34,354 nucleotides of DNA from Streptomyces sp. SID5910 (lineage in GTDB: Bacteria > Actinomycetota > Actinomycetes > Streptomycetales > Streptomycetaceae): positions 1 to 34,354 of the forward strand of contig NZ_WWHX01000555.1 in assembly GCF_009862125.1 (NCBI RefSeq), in the 5' to 3' direction. The notes below the pieces were generated by a model that was not told the origin of the DNA, searched no databases, and saw only the letters and a list, made by a program, of their open reading frames with translations. Both the position numbers and the translations under genes were made by a program. Shown one piece after another: positions 10,901-18,195 of this stretch. The first letter of the stretch is position 1; every line of letters starts with the position of its first letter.

Positions 10901-11928
10901 CCATGGAGGTGCGCAGCAACCTCAAGGACCAGCTGATGAACCGCCTCGAACTGCGGCTCGGCGACCCCATGGACTCCGAGTTCGACCGCAAGGTCGCCGC
11001 CAATGTGCCGACGGGCGTCCCCGGGCGGGGCCAGACGCCGCAGAAGCAGCACTTCATGGCGGCGGTGCCGCGCATCGACGGCCTGTCCTCCGACACGGAC
11101 CTGGCGGAGGCGACGCAGGCGCTGGGCACCGAGGTCACCCGGCACTGGCAGCAGCCCGGCGCCCCCGCGGTGCGGCTGCTGCCCAGGGAGTTCCCGGCCC
11201 GGCAGCTGCCGCCCGGCGACCGGTTCCCCCGGCGCGGTGTCTCCTTCGCGCTCGACGAGGAGAACCTCGAGCCGGTGTTCGTGGACTTCGAGCAGGACCC
11301 GTTCCTGCTGATCTTCGGCGAGAGCGAGTCCGGCAAGTCGAACCTGCTGAAGCTCCTCATCCAGCGCATCACCGAGCGCTACGACGGGGACGGCTGCAAG
11401 CTGTTCGTCGTCGACAACCGGCGCTCCCTGCTCGGCGTGACCCCGTCCTCGCACCTGGCCGAGTACGTGCCGATGTCGAACCAGATGCAGCACCACATGG
11501 ACGCGCTCGCCGAGCTGATGCAGCGCCGTACGCCGACGGCCGACGTCACGCCGGAGCAACTGCGCGACCGCAGCTGGTGGAACGGCCCGACGATCTACGT
11601 CATCGTCGACGACTACGACCTGGTGGCCACGTCGAGCGGCAACCCGCTGGCGGGCCTGACGGAGATGCTGCCCTTCGCCCGGGACGTCGGCGTGCGCTTC
11701 ATCATCGCCCGCTCCACCGCGGGCGCGGGCCGGGCCGGTTACGAGGCCTTCATGCAGCGCATCAAGGAACTCGGCGCCCAGGGCGTCGTCCTCAGCGGCG
11801 ACCCGTCCGAGGGCGACCTGCTCGGCGGAGTACGCCCCCGCCAGATGCCGCCGGGCCGGGGCGTGTTCGTGTCCCGACGCCGGGGGAAGCCGCTGGTTCA
11901 GGTGGGGTTGGTGGAGGACGGGAGCTGA
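7960..11928 (+). CDS. eccC: Type VII secretion ATPase EccC (FtsK/SpoIIIE-type, three ATPase domains)
   Basis: The motor of the ESX system, 1322 residues in one chain, equivalent to EccCa plus EccCb of ESX-1. Two membrane helices lie at about residues 39-60 and 66-87, followed by a cytoplasmic linker (DUF-type ATPase stalk region) and three P-loop domains. Walker A motifs: GATGSGKS at 474-481, GPQSGKS from 834 and GESESGKS at 1120-1127. Domain 1 keeps a full Walker B (VLVIDEF). The second reads LVIDGW and the third VIVDDY, so domain 1 is the best candidate for the main hydrolysing site and domain 3 for binding WXG100 signal sequences, as in other EccC proteins. GTG at 7960 is chosen over far-upstream ATG codons because the protein then begins like other EccCs (VSHIVVKRPPRALP); the ribosome site, AAGGGA, is weak and 12 bases away. 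Confidence 0.95.
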   Translation: MSHIVVKRPPRALPKDVPTQEVVLQAPPELPRGQQEGALMQLLPMLGMGGSVVFFFNPQAQPFMKIMGMVMVASTIAMGIAMLVRYRRGNQGQMADMRRDYLRYLSQARKCAQTTALVQRDAQYYLHPSPEQLWALVAEGSRVWERRSGDEDFGQVRVGLGPQALATPLVPPETAPVDQLEPLTTGAMQRFLATHSTLDDLPMAISLRAFYHVTVSGEPGTVRATARAVTASLASLHSPDDLVVAIATGRGSTGEWEWAKWLPHVQSRGAADGAGSTRLITTDPMELEDLLTDRLQGRPRFHPDGQPVPDQPHLVVVLDGVSLPPTSLLASPEGMQGVTVLEVVPGSLTSGRGDLSIVVHPKELSLESAHGMVYEGTPDGLSYEAAEALARQLAPLRMASGGDDDEPLLANLEFTDLLNLGDAASVDTRRTWRPRSQSERLRVPIGVGEDGRPVMLDLKEAAQEGMGPHGLCVGATGSGKSELLRTLVLGLAVTHSSETLNFVLADFKGGATFAGMAQMPHVAAVITNLADDLTLVDRMGDSIRGELNRRQEMLRDAGNYANIHAYEKARAAGAALQPIPSLVLVIDEFSELLTAKPDFIEMFVQIGRIGRSLGVHLLLASQRLEEGRLRGLETYLSYRIGLRTFSAAESRAALGVPDAYELPNVPGSGFLKFGTDEMVRFKAAYVSGVYRTSAQQTASYGGPRPVDRRPVLFTAAQVPVQYLAVPAQREETREETDEALADTVLDVIVRRLEAQGPAAHQVWLPPLDSPPSLDTLLPGLAEVPGRGLTQPGYEGAGRLVVPVGLVDKPYEQRRDPLWVDFGGAAGHMQILGGPQSGKSTLLRSIIASFGLTHTPHEVQFYGLDFGGGGLSALTGLPHVGGMASRLDPEQVRRTAAEVYGVMTRREEYFRSAGISSIAEFRSRRARGDISVTDQPWGDVFLVIDGWGNFRTDYEALEPYVLDIAARGLGYGIHLILTAGRSMEVRSNLKDQLMNRLELRLGDPMDSEFDRKVAANVPTGVPGRGQTPQKQHFMAAVPRIDGLSSDTDLAEATQALGTEVTRHWQQPGAPAVRLLPREFPARQLPPGDRFPRRGVSFALDEENLEPVFVDFEQDPFLLIFGESESGKSNLLKLLIQRITERYDGDGCKLFVVDNRRSLLGVTPSSHLAEYVPMSNQMQHHMDALAELMQRRTPTADVTPEQLRDRSWWNGPTIYVIVDDYDLVATSSGNPLAGLTEMLPFARDVGVRFIIARSTAGAGRAGYEAFMQRIKELGAQGVVLSGDPSEGDLLGGVRPRQMPPGRGVFVSRRRGKPLVQVGLVEDGS

Positions 11929-11944
11929 GCGGAGACCGGGTCGT

Positions 11945-14056
11945 TCAGAAGCAGGTGAGGGCGTAGACCGCGCTGTCGCTCAGGTAGAAGACGCGGTTGC
12001 CGTCGGCGGCCATGCGCAGGCGGTACTGGAACAGGGGCGACACGATGTAACGCCACACCGATTTCCCCTCGGTGGCCGTGACGGTGGTGATGGCCAGCTC
12101 GTCCTCCGGGTCTTTCTCCGCCACGACCGACCAGACGCTGTTCGCCTGCACCAGCAGGGGGCTCGCGACGTAGGCGTCGCGGTCCCCCCGCCAGACCTCT
12201 GCACCGTTGCTCTTGTCCAGCCGCCTCGGATAGGCGTCCCCGACGGCGTACACGGCCCCATCGGTGACCACCGGCGGTCCCCACTGGTCCGCGGCGTCCA
12301 CGCTCGGGCCGAGCTTCGTGCTCCAGAGCACCGTCCCGTCGCTGAGGCGGCACGCGTCCAGTGTTCTGCCGTTCAGGTACACGACGTCGTTCTCGATGGC
12401 GGGGCGTACCGAGACGCCGACACGGTCGGTACGGCGCCACATCGGGCGGCCGTCGCCCGTGCGCACGACGAGAACGTTGCCGTCCGTCGTCGGGAGGACC
12501 AGCCGGCCCCGCGCGACGACGGCGTACTCGTTGAGCTTCTTGCGGAAGTCGCCGGGCAGGTTGACCGTCCAGGCGACCTTGGCGTCCGTACGTCGCACGC
12601 TGCGCAGCCTGTCGTCCTGCGTGACGACGTACACCGCCTCGTCGTCGGCGGCGAGCAGCGATTTCGCCTCTGCCTCGGGGCAGGTCCATCGTGCTTCGCC
12701 GGTGGAGGGCACGTAGGTACGCAGCACGCCTTTCTCGTCGGCCCCCGCGACCAGCCGGTCCGAGAGCGACAGGTACCCGCTCTTCAGCCGGATGTCCGGC
12801 GCGCTCCAGCGTTGTGTGCCGTCCTTGACGTCGTAGGCCGCGATGCCACCGCTGGCGGCGCCGAAGACGACGACGTCGCGCACCGGCAGGAGCGTCGGTG
12901 AGAACGGGTCGGCTTCGTCGTGAAGCGACCAGATGGTCGCGGGTTTGCTCAGATCGGTGGCCTCCGGGTCGACCGTGAGGAGCGGTTCCTCGGGGGTCGG
13001 CACGGCGGGTGGGATGTCGAAGGGGTCGGTCGTGTCGACTCCCTCCCGGCTGCCGATCCACCAGGCCGTCGCACCACCCCCCGCGGCCAGCACCGCGCCC
13101 GTCGTGACGAGCCCCGTGAGCAGGCGGCGACGGGTGACGGGAGGCGTGGCGCCACTGCTCGTCAGTGCGGCCTGGCTCGTCAGCTCACGTGAATCGGCTT
13201 CGCGCTGCTTGATGGCGTCGGCGAGCTTGCCCTTGCGCCACACCCGGTCAGCACCCTTGGGCGCGGACATGGCTTGCACGATCTGCGGCGGGGTGGGACG
13301 CGCGGCCGGGTCCTTGGCCAGGCAGGGGGCGATCAGCTCCCGCAGGCGTGGTTCGATGCCGTCGAGCAGGGGCTCGCCGTGGACGACCTGGTACTGGAGT
13401 TCCGCCACGTGCCCGCCGTCGAAGGCCCGTCGCCCGGTGGCCGCGTACACGAGCACCGCGCCCAGCGAGAACACGTCGGCCGACGGGGCGACGCGCCGTC
13501 CGAGCACCTGCTCCGGCGCTCCGTATCCGGGGGTGACGGGCACCTGGCCGGTGCTGGTGAGGGTGAGTCCGTGCTCGGGCCGGGCGATACCGAAGTCGAT
13601 GACGCGTGGTCCGGCCGACGTGAGGACGATGTTCGGGGGTTTCAGGTCACGGTGGATGAAGCCGGCCGCGTGGATGTCGCCGAGGGTACGGGCGAGGGAG
13701 GCCGCGAGCGCTCTGAGTGCGGGTTCGTCGAGGGGGCCGTACGTGTCGACGGCATGGTCGAGTGTGACGCCCGCGAGGAACTCGGTGGCGATCCACGGCC
13801 GTGCCGCCTCGGTCAGGGCACCCAGGACCGCAGCGACACCCGAGCTGCGCACCGCCTGCGCGGCCTGGGCCTCGCGGACGAAGCGCTGGGCGAGGTCGGT
13901 GTCGTGGGCGAGTTCGGGGCGCAGGACCTTGACGGCGGCCAGGCCTCCGGCGGAGTCCTGGCCCATGTACACCTTGCCCATACCGCCTGCTCCGAGGACG
14001 CCGAGGAGGCGGTAGGGACCGAGACGGATCGGATCTCCGGTACCGAGGGGGTCCAT
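11945..14056 (-). CDS. Transmembrane Ser/Thr protein kinase with extracytoplasmic PQQ-type beta-propeller
   Basis: A 703-residue PknB/PknD-type kinase. The kinase domain (about 13-265) has the glycine loop GAGGMGKV (22-29), catalytic K43, HRDLKPPN (135-142), DFG (154-156) and an APE-type motif at 180-182, so it should be active. A short charged juxtamembrane region leads to one hydrophobic helix at about 312-334, immediately preceded by T308-R309-R310-R311-L312-L313, a twin-arginine-like motif. The remainder (about 345-703) is repeats with the pattern of a DGxxxW PQQ-like propeller (for example GTVLWSTKL, GRPMWRRT), expected outside the membrane as a sensor; it lacks cofactor-site features of true quinoprotein dehydrogenases. 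ATG 14054-14056 starts at the conserved kinase N-terminus; the open frame upstream is not kinase. Convergent with eccC, 16 bases apart. Confidence 0.9.
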   Translation of the reverse strand: MDPLGTGDPIRLGPYRLLGVLGAGGMGKVYMGQDSAGGLAAVKVLRPELAHDTDLAQRFVREAQAAQAVRSSGVAAVLGALTEAARPWIATEFLAGVTLDHAVDTYGPLDEPALRALAASLARTLGDIHAAGFIHRDLKPPNIVLTSAGPRVIDFGIARPEHGLTLTSTGQVPVTPGYGAPEQVLGRRVAPSADVFSLGAVLVYAATGRRAFDGGHVAELQYQVVHGEPLLDGIEPRLRELIAPCLAKDPAARPTPPQIVQAMSAPKGADRVWRKGKLADAIKQREADSRELTSQAALTSSGATPPVTRRRLLTGLVTTGAVLAAGGGATAWWIGSREGVDTTDPFDIPPAVPTPEEPLLTVDPEATDLSKPATIWSLHDEADPFSPTLLPVRDVVVFGAASGGIAAYDVKDGTQRWSAPDIRLKSGYLSLSDRLVAGADEKGVLRTYVPSTGEARWTCPEAEAKSLLAADDEAVYVVTQDDRLRSVRRTDAKVAWTVNLPGDFRKKLNEYAVVARGRLVLPTTDGNVLVVRTGDGRPMWRRTDRVGVSVRPAIENDVVYLNGRTLDACRLSDGTVLWSTKLGPSVDAADQWGPPVVTDGAVYAVGDAYPRRLDKSNGAEVWRGDRDAYVASPLLVQANSVWSVVAEKDPEDELAITTVTATEGKSVWRYIVSPLFQYRLRMAADGNRVFYLSDSAVYALTCF

Positions 14057-14109
14057 GCGAGGTCTTTCTGCTGAGGGAGGTGGGAGGTGTCTGTGTGGGG
14101 CGTGGCCGG

Positions 14110-16296
14110 CTAGACGAGCCGGTAGGCGGTCAGGTGATCGGCGTCCACGGCGAGGATCAGCCCCAGGCCAGCGTCCACGTGGAACTGCTCGCCGGTCGTC
14201 TTGTAGGTCCGCTCCGTGGTGTGGGACGACAGGCCCACGGCCCGCAGGTGGACGCCGTTGCGGTAGTACGCCCGCTGGTCGCCGATCAGGGGACGCCAGG
14301 CGGTGTACGCGCCTTGTGCCTGGTCCGTCTTCTCGGTCCAGAGCGACGTGCCTCGGACGGCGTCCACCGCTTCGATCCCGCCCTCCTCGGCGACGGCGTA
14401 CACCACGCCTTCCTTCACCGCCGGCGGGCTGTACCGACGCCCCTGACCGCTCGCCCACGCCTGCGCCCCGTCGGTCAGCCGGAACGCCCTGAGCCCCGTG
14501 CCTCCGACGTAGACACGCTCCTGGTCGACGGCGATCGGACTGCGCAGGGGCTCGGGATCGTCGGCGTCGTGGGGTTTGTCCCAGAGGACGGCTCCGGTAC
14601 GGGTGTCACGGACCACGAGACGCACCTTCTTGTCGTCCGCTTCCTGGAACGTCACGAGGCGGGTGCCGACGACCGCCGCGGAGAGGACGTACAGGCGGGT
14701 GCTCTTGTCCGGCCTCTTCGGCAGGGGCTGCTTCCACAGGGTCCGGCCGGTGGCGAGGTCCGCGGCGCGCAGCGTCCAGGTCTGCGATGCGAGGAAGGTT
14801 CCGTCGCGGTTCGAGGGCCCTTGCCCCAGCACCACGTACGCGGTGGTCCAGGTCACGCTGAGGAGCTGGTGGCCGCGTAGATCGTAATTCGTGTCCGCGA
14901 AGTAGGTCCCGGTGGGTTTCACGTACTGCTGTTCCGTGTCATAGGTGGCGATCTCGACCGGGCGCCTCTCGCCCTGGTAGTGGTCGAAGTCGTCCGAGAG
15001 CCGGTAGTCGGTGTTCCCGACGGCTACCAACTGCCACCATGCCGCCGAGACCGCGATCGCTTCCTGCTGCCGACCGGTGTTGGAGTTGATACGCACGGTC
15101 TTGCCGCCCGTGGCAAGGTCGATGTGACCGCTGGCCGACTGCGGGATGACCAGGCCCCACTTTTCGACCACCATCCGGCCCGACTCTTCGTACTGCCACA
15201 ACGGGTCGAGGTTGCGGGTCGGCGCGGGGACGACCGCATCCTGGCGCCGGTGGGTGCCCCGACTCTCCCACCACACCCCTCCGGCGACGGCCGCGCCGCT
15301 CGCCGCCACCGCTCCGCCCCACATCAGGAACCGACGACGGGACGGTGCACGCCGTGCCTCTTCGGAAGCCGCCTCGTACGTGTCCGGGACCGCCGGTGGA
15401 GCCGCACGCTGCGGCATCGGCTGCCACACGTCGGCCGCGCGCCGTCCGATGTCCGCGAGCAGCGCGTCCGGCAGGTGGTCGGCGAACTCCCCCGACCCGT
15501 CGTGGAGTCGGACGGCCAGGTCTTCGGTGCGGGGACGCTCCCGCGGGGCCTTGGACAGACAGGGGGCGAGCACCTGCGCCAGCGAAGCCGGCACTCCGTC
15601 CAGGTCTGCTTCCGCGTACCGGACCCGATACAGAAGGTCCGCGGCCTGCCCGTGCCCGAACGGGGCGCGGCCGGTCGCCGCGAACACCAGCACCCCGGCG
15701 AGCGCGAACACGTCACCGGCCGCTTCGTGGTCCTGCCCCGTGGCCTGTTCCGGCGACATGAACGCGGGTGTACCCACGGCCGCACCGGCGCGCGTCAGGC
15801 GGTCGTCGCCGATGGCCCTCGCGATGCCGAAGTCGATGAGCTTGGGGCCGTAGCCGGCGACGAGGATGTTGGACGGCTTGAGGTCGCGATGGACCACGTC
15901 GCTGCGGTGCAACTGGCCGAGCGCACCGCACAGCGCGGCACCCAGCGCCCGCACGGAGGCCTCCGGCAAGGGCCCGGCGATCCCGACGGCCTCGTCGAGC
16001 GACGGTCCGAGCACGTACTCGGTGGCCATCCACGGTGTCTCCGCGAGCGGGTCCGCGTCCATCACCCGGGCGCCGAAACGGTCACCGATGACCCGGGCGG
16101 CGTCGACCTCCAGCCGGAAGCGGGTGCGGGCGGCCGGGTCCGCGGCGATGGCCGCGTGCATGGTCTTGAGCGCGACGGTACGTCCGCCGGCCGATCGGGC
16201 GACGAACACCGTGCCCATGCCTCCGCTGCCCAGCCGGGCGATGAGGCGGTAGGGGCCGAGGGCGACGGGGTCGTCGTGAGTGAGGGGGATCGGCAT
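14110..16296 (-). CDS. Transmembrane Ser/Thr protein kinase with extracytoplasmic PQQ-type beta-propeller (second copy)
   Basis: A 728-residue paralogue of the downstream kinase, in the same direction and 53 bases away. Kinase motifs are intact: GSGGMGTV (23-30), K44, HRDLKPSN (136-143), DFG (155-157), SPEQ (181-184). A Pro/Ala-rich juxtamembrane stretch (about 295-318) leads to SRRRFLM at 319-325, a near-perfect twin-arginine motif fused to a single hydrophobic helix (323-343). The C-terminal part (about 350-728) has propeller repeats such as DTRTGAVLWD and DAVRGTSLWTE. It probably senses an envelope signal and phosphorylates cytoplasmic targets; these are unknown. Sequence similarity to the neighbouring kinase outside the catalytic core is low, so this is an old duplication or separate recruitment, not a recent tandem copy. 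Confidence 0.9.
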   Translation of the reverse strand: MPIPLTHDDPVALGPYRLIARLGSGGMGTVFVARSAGGRTVALKTMHAAIAADPAARTRFRLEVDAARVIGDRFGARVMDADPLAETPWMATEYVLGPSLDEAVGIAGPLPEASVRALGAALCGALGQLHRSDVVHRDLKPSNILVAGYGPKLIDFGIARAIGDDRLTRAGAAVGTPAFMSPEQATGQDHEAAGDVFALAGVLVFAATGRAPFGHGQAADLLYRVRYAEADLDGVPASLAQVLAPCLSKAPRERPRTEDLAVRLHDGSGEFADHLPDALLADIGRRAADVWQPMPQRAAPPAVPDTYEAASEEARRAPSRRRFLMWGGAVAASGAAVAGGVWWESRGTHRRQDAVVPAPTRNLDPLWQYEESGRMVVEKWGLVIPQSASGHIDLATGGKTVRINSNTGRQQEAIAVSAAWWQLVAVGNTDYRLSDDFDHYQGERRPVEIATYDTEQQYVKPTGTYFADTNYDLRGHQLLSVTWTTAYVVLGQGPSNRDGTFLASQTWTLRAADLATGRTLWKQPLPKRPDKSTRLYVLSAAVVGTRLVTFQEADDKKVRLVVRDTRTGAVLWDKPHDADDPEPLRSPIAVDQERVYVGGTGLRAFRLTDGAQAWASGQGRRYSPPAVKEGVVYAVAEEGGIEAVDAVRGTSLWTEKTDQAQGAYTAWRPLIGDQRAYYRNGVHLRAVGLSSHTTERTYKTTGEQFHVDAGLGLILAVDADHLTAYRLV

Positions 16297-16362
16297 GGAT
16301 TTCTCGTCGTCGAAGTCGTGCGAGGCACTGGGCAGTTGTGTCGGTTGGGGCGGCTCGTGGTC

Positions 16363-17280
16363 TTATGTCGCCGCCGTCACCTCTGCCGCCAGGACGGACG
16401 CCGACTGATGGGCGATGGCGGCTATGACGCCAGGGGGCAGCCAGCCCGGACCGAGAAGGGCCTCGGCACGCGTGACGGGACCGAACCCGGTAGGGCTCGG
16501 AAGCGCGGGGTCGTCGGCCAGCGCGCGCATCATCTCGGCGATCGACGGGCGGCGTGCCGGGTCCTTGGACAGGCTCCGGCCGACGAGTGACCGCAGGAAG
16601 GGCGGCAGTTCGTCCTGCTCGGGCGCCGTGTACCCGGTGGCCGCGTAGGCCAGGGTCGCGCCCAGCGCGTAGACGTCACCCAACGGCCGGGGCCGGCCGC
16701 CCGCCGCCTGCTCGGGCGGCAGACTTCCGGCATCCAGTCCCGGGGCCTCGTGCCGCGGAACACCGTCCGGCGCTGCGGCACGCACAGCTCCGAAGCAGGA
16801 GAGCCGGGGGCCGTCGGCGGCGATCAGTACCGCCGCGGGGGACAGTCCCGCGTGCGTGACGTTCTGCCCGTGCAGCACGGCGAGGGTCTCGGCCAGGGCG
16901 ACGGCGAGGGCCCTGACGGTGCGCTCGGGCAGGGGACCGCCGTGGAGGGCCAGCACTGCGGGGAGGGGGAGCGCGGGCACGTAGGTGTGGGCGGCCCATG
17001 CCTCAGGTCCAGGGGTGGCCACTTCGACGACTGGCAGAATCCAGGGGCCCAGCAGATAGCGAGAGAATTCGGCCTCGGCCAGAAAAGCCGCCGGCTGGAC
17101 GGCCGCCAGGGGCTTGCTGAGGAAGACGGTGCGTTCGCCGTCGGCGCTGCGTGCGATGAAGCGCGTCATGGGAACGGGGCAGGATGGTGTGGTGCCCGCG
17201 GCGGAATCGCGCGCGTCGAGCCGAGTGAGAGGCGTGTAGGGGCAATGGGGCGCCCGTGCGCCGCTCTTGGCCCCCGTCAT
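16363..17280 (-). CDS. Soluble Ser/Thr pseudokinase
   Basis: About 305 residues with the layout of the two neighbouring kinases' catalytic domains but lacking their key residues. The glycine loop is unrecognisable. The HRDLKPSN element has become HAGLSPAA (143-150), losing the catalytic Asp, the Lys and the metal-binding Asn. DFG has become CFG (162-164). Structural landmarks remain: the PPE motif (188-190), GDVYALG (201-207) and the C-terminal KDPARRPS block. A lysine at 56 may be the old VAIK lysine. There is no membrane helix and no propeller. It is therefore a likely cytoplasmic scaffold or allosteric partner, not an enzyme. The start is uncertain: ATG 17278-17280 with GGGGG upstream fits a full N-lobe; ATG at 17169 would give 268 residues. 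It lies 66 bases upstream of the second propeller kinase, same strand. Confidence 0.85.
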   Translation of the reverse strand: MTGAKSGARAPHCPYTPLTRLDARDSAAGTTPSCPVPMTRFIARSADGERTVFLSKPLAAVQPAAFLAEAEFSRYLLGPWILPVVEVATPGPEAWAAHTYVPALPLPAVLALHGGPLPERTVRALAVALAETLAVLHGQNVTHAGLSPAAVLIAADGPRLSCFGAVRAAAPDGVPRHEAPGLDAGSLPPEQAAGGRPRPLGDVYALGATLAYAATGYTAPEQDELPPFLRSLVGRSLSKDPARRPSIAEMMRALADDPALPSPTGFGPVTRAEALLGPGWLPPGVIAAIAHQSASVLAAEVTAAT

Positions 17281-17328
17281 GCGTGCCCCCGCATCGTCCG
17301 TCGTTGTGTCAGGCGGCGGCACAGCAGC

Positions 17329-17359
17329 AGGGTGGGCGTCTCCCGCGCACGCCCACCCT
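17329..17359 (-). terminator. Strong hairpin after the WXG100 gene pair
   Basis: An 11-bp almost pure G/C stem (arms 17329-17339 and 17349-17359, AGGGTGGGCGT pairing with ACGCCCACCCT) with a 9-base loop, starting about 30 bases after the last WXG100 stop on the minus strand. A second short stem (GCGGCC / GGCCGC, 17370-17383) lies between it and the stop codon. No U tract follows. It probably terminates or stabilises the abundant WXG100 mRNA and separates it from the pseudokinase-kinase genes. Confidence 0.7.
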
Positions 17360-17389
17360 CGTTCCTGCCGCGGCCTCGGCCGCAGGTGA

Positions 17390-17692
17390 CTACTGCAGGT
17401 ACCTGGACGCGGCCAGGTCACCCTCCATGTACGTACCGCCCGACTGGCCGACGACGTGGCCGATGCCCATCAGGGCCTGGTGGATGTCCTGGGTCTCCGT
17501 CTCCCACTCCTTCAGCTTGCGGTCGTAGGTCTCCTGGGCCTTACCCGCCCAGTACTGCTTGCTGTGCTCCACCATCTTCCCGAGCGCCCGGATGTCTTCG
17601 TCGAGCTGCTTCGCCTGGTTGGCGATGGTCGTCGCCGCGATGTCGAGCCCGTCGTACGTTACCTGCAGGCCGTCCGCGTTATTGGCACCCAT
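17390..17692 (-). CDS. WXG100 family secreted protein (ESX substrate, EsxA/EsxB-type)
   Basis: A 100-residue helix-turn-helix protein with W48-A-G50 at the turn (SKQYWAGKAQETY), the family hallmark. A type VII export signal of the form YxxxD is present at the C-terminal end of helix 2: Y88-M-E-G-D92. It is expected to form a heterodimer with the upstream WXG100 protein and leave the cell through EccBCDE. In S. coelicolor the corresponding genes (esxB-esxA) are co-transcribed, secreted and influence sporulation; which of the two names belongs to this one I cannot tell without alignment. It is 55 bases downstream of its partner, with GAGGTAGGCGGA before the ATG, and is followed by a strong hairpin. 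Confidence 0.93.
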   Translation of the reverse strand: MGANNADGLQVTYDGLDIAATTIANQAKQLDEDIRALGKMVEHSKQYWAGKAQETYDRKLKEWETETQDIHQALMGIGHVVGQSGGTYMEGDLAASRYLQ

Positions 17693-17747
17693 GTCCGCCT
17701 ACCTCGTCTCTTTCCGCTGGTGAATGTTGTCCGCGCCTTGACTGTCG

Positions 17748-18077
17748 TCACATCGACGTGAACGGCGACACGCCGTCCCTCACGTTGATCTTGTTCACGG
17801 CCGCGCGGACTTCGTCTTCCTTGGTGTCCTTGATGTTGCGCGTCGTGGTCATCGCCTCGATGACGTCGGCGAGGATGCGACCCATGTTCTTCAGCGACGT
17901 GTTGATCTCGTGCTGCTTGGTGTCGAACGCGGCGCGGCCGATGCCCTGCCACTGGCCTTCGAGGCTGTCGATGACACCCTGAAGGCTGTGCACCCGCGCG
18001 CGGATGCTGTCGAACTTCTCGTACATGTCCTTCTGCAGCTTGACTACCGCTGCATCTTCGAGTTTCTGGTCGGCCAT
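17748..18077 (-). CDS. WXG100 family secreted protein (partner of the adjacent WXG100 protein)
   Basis: A 109-residue protein, first gene of the WXG100 pair. W43-Q-G45 (LEGQWQGIGRAAFD) marks the turn between two long amphipathic helices. After residue 80 the tail is charged and then ends GVSPFTSM; it has no clear YxxxD/E, so the partner probably carries the export signal for the dimer. The start is ATG 18075-18077, six bases after a good ribosome site (GGGAGG); an in-frame upstream start would add a non-family N-terminus. The promoter should lie in the 118 bases between this gene and the mycosin gene, but I see no convincing hexamer pair. Confidence 0.93.
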   Translation of the reverse strand: MADQKLEDAAVVKLQKDMYEKFDSIRARVHSLQGVIDSLEGQWQGIGRAAFDTKQHEINTSLKNMGRILADVIEAMTTTRNIKDTKEDEVRAAVNKINVRDGVSPFTSM

Positions 18078-18195
18078 GTTCCGCCTGCCCTCCCTGTATC
18101 CGTTTCGGGGTCCAACTGTGCGGCTCAACGCCCTGCGGCGATGAGCACGTTCTCCATGTCCTGGCCTGGCGGCTCAGGGGCCCGGGCGGCCGACG

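Noticed and set aside
8344-11559. 1071-codon open frame on the minus strand opposite eccC
   Set aside because: It is a shadow of high-GC coding on the plus strand: the protein is Arg/Gly/Val/Asp/Leu-rich with no recognisable motif, while the opposite frame is a clear EccC.
11945-16296. Quinoprotein (PQQ-dependent) dehydrogenase function for the propeller domains
   Set aside because: Repeats are of the PQQ-like propeller type, but no cofactor-binding residues or disulfide ring are evident, and each is fused to a kinase, which points to sensing.
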